6,478 nucleotides of DNA from an uncultured Senegalimassilia sp. (lineage in GTDB: Bacteria > Actinomycetota > Coriobacteriia > Coriobacteriales > Eggerthellaceae), in contig CALEWN010000379.1 in assembly GCA_937925385.1 (NCBI GenBank), forward strand, positions 1 to 6,478, read 5' to 3'. Shown in pieces: positions 4,789-6,478 of this stretch. The position numbers and the translations under genes were made by a program. Within the stretch, counting starts at the first letter, position 1. The number at the start of each line of letters is the position of its first letter. The notes under the pieces are model-generated. The model ran no database searches. It was not told the origin of the DNA and saw only the letters and a list, made by a program, of their open reading frames with translations.

Positions 4789-4811
4789 ATGGTCTCAAAG
4801 ACGATCAGGAG

Positions 4812-5576
4812 CTACTTGGCATCCTTCTCGACCACGTTCTTGCCGGAGGAGATCTCCTTACGAGCCCAGTGGCCCCAGTGGTACAGAGCATCGGCCTCGG
4901 AAACCAAACCGTTGCCGAACATCAGCTTGTACGTGCCGCGGTAAGGCTGGAAGATGCCGCCGCCCAAGAAGATATGGGCCAAGCCGAACACGGCGATGAG
5001 CAAAAAGCCCAGGTCGTGCAGGAACAGCACCACGCCATAGCCCGTGCCCAGATCGACAATGGTCGAACCGGCAACCAAGATCAGGCCGGTGACGCCCATG
5101 AGCGCGCCCGCCAGCCACAGCATGCCGTCGGCGAAACGCTGGCCGGACTTCACCTCGTCCTGGTCGGGCATGTGGATCCACTTCGCCATGAACAGGTACG
5201 GGAAGAACAGCATCATCCACTTCTTGTCATCGCTGCTCCACTTCGCGAACAGGTTCTTGAAGATGTGGGCAACACCCTTCGGAGCCATGATCGCGCTGAT
5301 AAGGGGCACCAGCACGAAGATGAAACCGAGCACGCGATGCGACATGCGGATGACGAACACCGTATCGGCGCCGACCGCCTGCGCAAGCTGCGGAACGAAC
5401 ACGAACAGGCCCGAAATGGCAAGCAGGATGCACGCGATAACCGTGATGCCATGCGTGAGACGCGCCTGCTTCGAGTGACGGACGATGTACTTCTCCTTGC
5501 CGGATGCCGCGCGCTCCTGGAGGAACGCCGCGTCCTTGGCGCGGGCTTCCGGGGAAACGTTAACGGAGTGGCTCAT
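4812..5576 (-). CDS. Formate dehydrogenase cytochrome b gamma subunit (FdnI-like)
   Basis: This integral membrane subunit carries two b haems and passes electrons from the Fe-S subunit to quinone. The 254-residue protein has a hydrophilic N-terminus (1-35) and four main membrane helices: about 41-63, 75-97, 153-174 and 184-205. Four histidines fall in these helices at 42 (RLTHG), 80 (RMSHR), 187 (LFLHD) and 201 (GLAHI); their spacing, 38 between the first two and 14 between the last two, agrees with the haem-ligand pattern I recall for E. coli FdnI. The segment VKSGQRF before helix three corresponds to the conserved Asn/Lys-Ala-Gly-Gln stretch of the family. The protein is some 35 residues longer than FdnI because of both ends. 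Its ATG overlaps the stop of the beta subunit gene by one base (TAATG), with AAGGGGG seven bases upstream, so the two are translationally coupled. Confidence 0.93.
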   Translation of the reverse strand: MSHSVNVSPEARAKDAAFLQERAASGKEKYIVRHSKQARLTHGITVIACILLAISGLFVFVPQLAQAVGADTVFVIRMSHRVLGFIFVLVPLISAIMAPKGVAHIFKNLFAKWSSDDKKWMMLFFPYLFMAKWIHMPDQDEVKSGQRFADGMLWLAGALMGVTGLILVAGSTIVDLGTGYGVVLFLHDLGFLLIAVFGLAHIFLGGGIFQPYRGTYKLMFGNGLVSEADALYHWGHWARKEISSGKNVVEKDAK

Positions 5577-6478
5577 TATTTGTCCCCCTTCTTACCGATC
5601 GGAAGGTTCTCGGTGATGTGCTCCATCACCGTCTTGTCGTCCTGCGGATCGCCGTGCTGCACAATGTCGCCGGTGATCACCGACACCGTGTCCTCGGTCT
5701 CGGGGTTGTACGCCAGCTTGTCGCGCTTGTAGCCGATGGCCAAGCCGAACATGGCAGCCAGACCGGCGACGGTCAGACCGGAGATGGCACCGGTGACCGG
5801 CTTCATGATCTGGGTGAGCTGGGCCGTGGCGGGAGCCTTCGGGTCCTGCACCTGGTCATGAGCATCGATGCCGTACTTGAGCACCTGGATGACATGCAAG
5901 CCGCCCATCTCGTGCTCGCCGTACAGGCAGGCATCGGGATAGCCGTTCTCATGCAGCCAGGCGACCTTCTCCTTGCCCTTGGCGATCATCTCGTCGCGAT
6001 CGCCGAACTGCAGGGCGTTGGGCTGGCAGGCGGAAACGCAAGCCGGCGCCATACCGTGGGCCACGCGATCGGCGCAACCCGTGCACTTGTCGATGACGGT
6101 CTTGTCGAGAAGCCCATTGGACTCGTAGCGCGGCACATCGAACGGGCAGGCGCTGTGGCAGTACTGGCAGCCGACGCACTTGTCCTGGTAAACCTCCACG
6201 AGGCCGGTCTCCTCGTTGCGCACGAGCGCACCGCCGGGGCACACCGAAGCGCACGGGGCATCGGTGCAATGCTGGCACGCGCGACGACCGAACGCCCACT
6301 TCACCGGCTTGATCTTGCTATCGCCCTCAAGCTCGTTGAAGGTGATGATCAATCGCGTATCGCCGTTGAGGTCCGCCGGGTTCTGATGCGTGCCGGACCA
6401 CTTCGCCTCGTTCGTGCCCAGAGGGCTCGGCAGGTTGTTCCACGTCTTGCAGGCAACCTGGCAACCCTTGCAGGCGGT
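5576..6478 (-). CDS. Formate dehydrogenase iron-sulfur beta subunit (FdnH-like), N-terminus beyond window
   Basis: This subunit relays electrons from the catalytic subunit to the cytochrome through four [4Fe-4S] clusters. The frame is open to the right edge, giving 300 visible residues; a TTG at 6352 is internal and not the start. Cysteine groups in visible numbering: ACKGCQVACK (C3, C6, C10; the first Cys of this group should lie just outside), CQHCTDAPCASVC (68, 71, 76, 80), CVGCQYCHSACP (101, 104, 107, 111) and CTGC with a later CVSAC (132, 135, 147, 151). The GGLHVIQVL stretch (about 192-200) matches the conserved GGTHV-like region of the family. One membrane helix follows at about 232-249, then a 50-residue tail. 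The C-terminal anchor is typical of FdnH/FdoH and not of soluble DmsB-type subunits. The catalytic subunit gene should lie immediately to the right. FdhE two genes downstream supports formate as substrate. Confidence 0.94.
   Translation of the reverse strand, partial: TACKGCQVACKTWNNLPSPLGTNEAKWSGTHQNPADLNGDTRLIITFNELEGDSKIKPVKWAFGRRACQHCTDAPCASVCPGGALVRNEETGLVEVYQDKCVGCQYCHSACPFDVPRYESNGLLDKTVIDKCTGCADRVAHGMAPACVSACQPNALQFGDRDEMIAKGKEKVAWLHENGYPDACLYGEHEMGGLHVIQVLKYGIDAHDQVQDPKAPATAQLTQIMKPVTGAISGLTVAGLAAMFGLAIGYKRDKLAYNPETEDTVSVITGDIVQHGDPQDDKTVMEHITENLPIGKKGDK

Larger units (their letters stand above)
4544..4811. other. 267-base spacer between gamma subunit and fdhE, rich in inverted repeats
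   Basis: No gene is seen. Reading the minus strand from the gamma subunit stop, the spacer has a strong hairpin (4760-4788), a nested multi-part stem (4700-4755), a bulged dyad built on CAGCT/AGCTG and GCATG/CATGC (4643-4672) and a weak promoter candidate (4612-4641). I compared it by eye with the molybdenum cofactor, cobalamin, thiamine and SAM riboswitch cores that I remember, and found none of their conserved blocks. Confidence 0.6.

Noticed and set aside
4544..4811. A molybdenum cofactor or other known riboswitch before fdhE
   Set aside because: Molybdoenzyme genes are often preceded by such elements, but the conserved blocks I remember for the Moco, cobalamin, thiamine and SAM classes are absent; only generic stems are present.
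4761..5732. A 323-codon open frame on the plus strand
   Set aside because: It is antisense to the cytochrome b gamma subunit and part of the beta subunit. Its translation is low-complexity and rich in Gln, Glu, Arg and His, typical of a shadow frame.
5576..6352. Treating the beta subunit as a complete 258-codon gene starting at TTG 6352
   Set aside because: The frame stays open to the window edge and the extra 42 residues carry the first cluster cysteines (ACKGCQVACK), so the gene is cut by the edge rather than starting there.

Overview
The window looks like a chromosomal segment of a high-GC, anaerobic Actinomycetota bacterium, most likely class Coriobacteriia, family Eggerthellaceae. This rests on gene content recalled from that group, not on a database search: a membrane-spanning LuxR-type regulator with about twelve helices and a C-terminal helix-turn-helix, a nucleoid-associated protein start, and a membrane-bound formate dehydrogenase with FdhE. 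Every supported gene is on the minus strand, so transcription runs from high to low coordinates. No mobile element, CRISPR array, tRNA or rRNA gene was recognised.

Right part (3561-6478): the formate dehydrogenase block. Reading right to left, it holds the four-cluster iron-sulfur beta subunit (cut by the window edge), the di-haem cytochrome b gamma subunit (start and stop overlap by one base), a 267-base spacer containing two strong inverted repeats, and fdhE, which closes with a textbook intrinsic terminator. The catalytic molybdo/tungsto subunit is expected just beyond the right edge. Together these would oxidise formate outside the membrane (or run in reverse) and pass electrons through the Fe-S subunit and haems to quinone; FdhE matures the catalytic subunit.

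Middle (2810-3560): a lone tatA with a strong ribosome binding site and its own terminator, preceded by about 400 bases without a convincing gene but with several dyads. TatA forms the pore of the twin-arginine pathway that exports folded cofactor enzymes such as formate dehydrogenase, so the neighbourhood makes functional sense.

Left part (1-2809): the membrane LuxR-type regulator, whose end overlaps or abuts murB (cell wall precursor reductase), then a terminator and the first 34 codons of a nucleoid-associated protein that leaves the window.

The genes themselves belong to known families. The parts least explained are the intergenic regions: a nested stem structure between the gamma subunit and fdhE, the dyad-rich leader of tatA, and the unusual start of the LuxR-type gene, which lacks its own Shine-Dalgarno sequence while a perfect one lies about 150 bases upstream.
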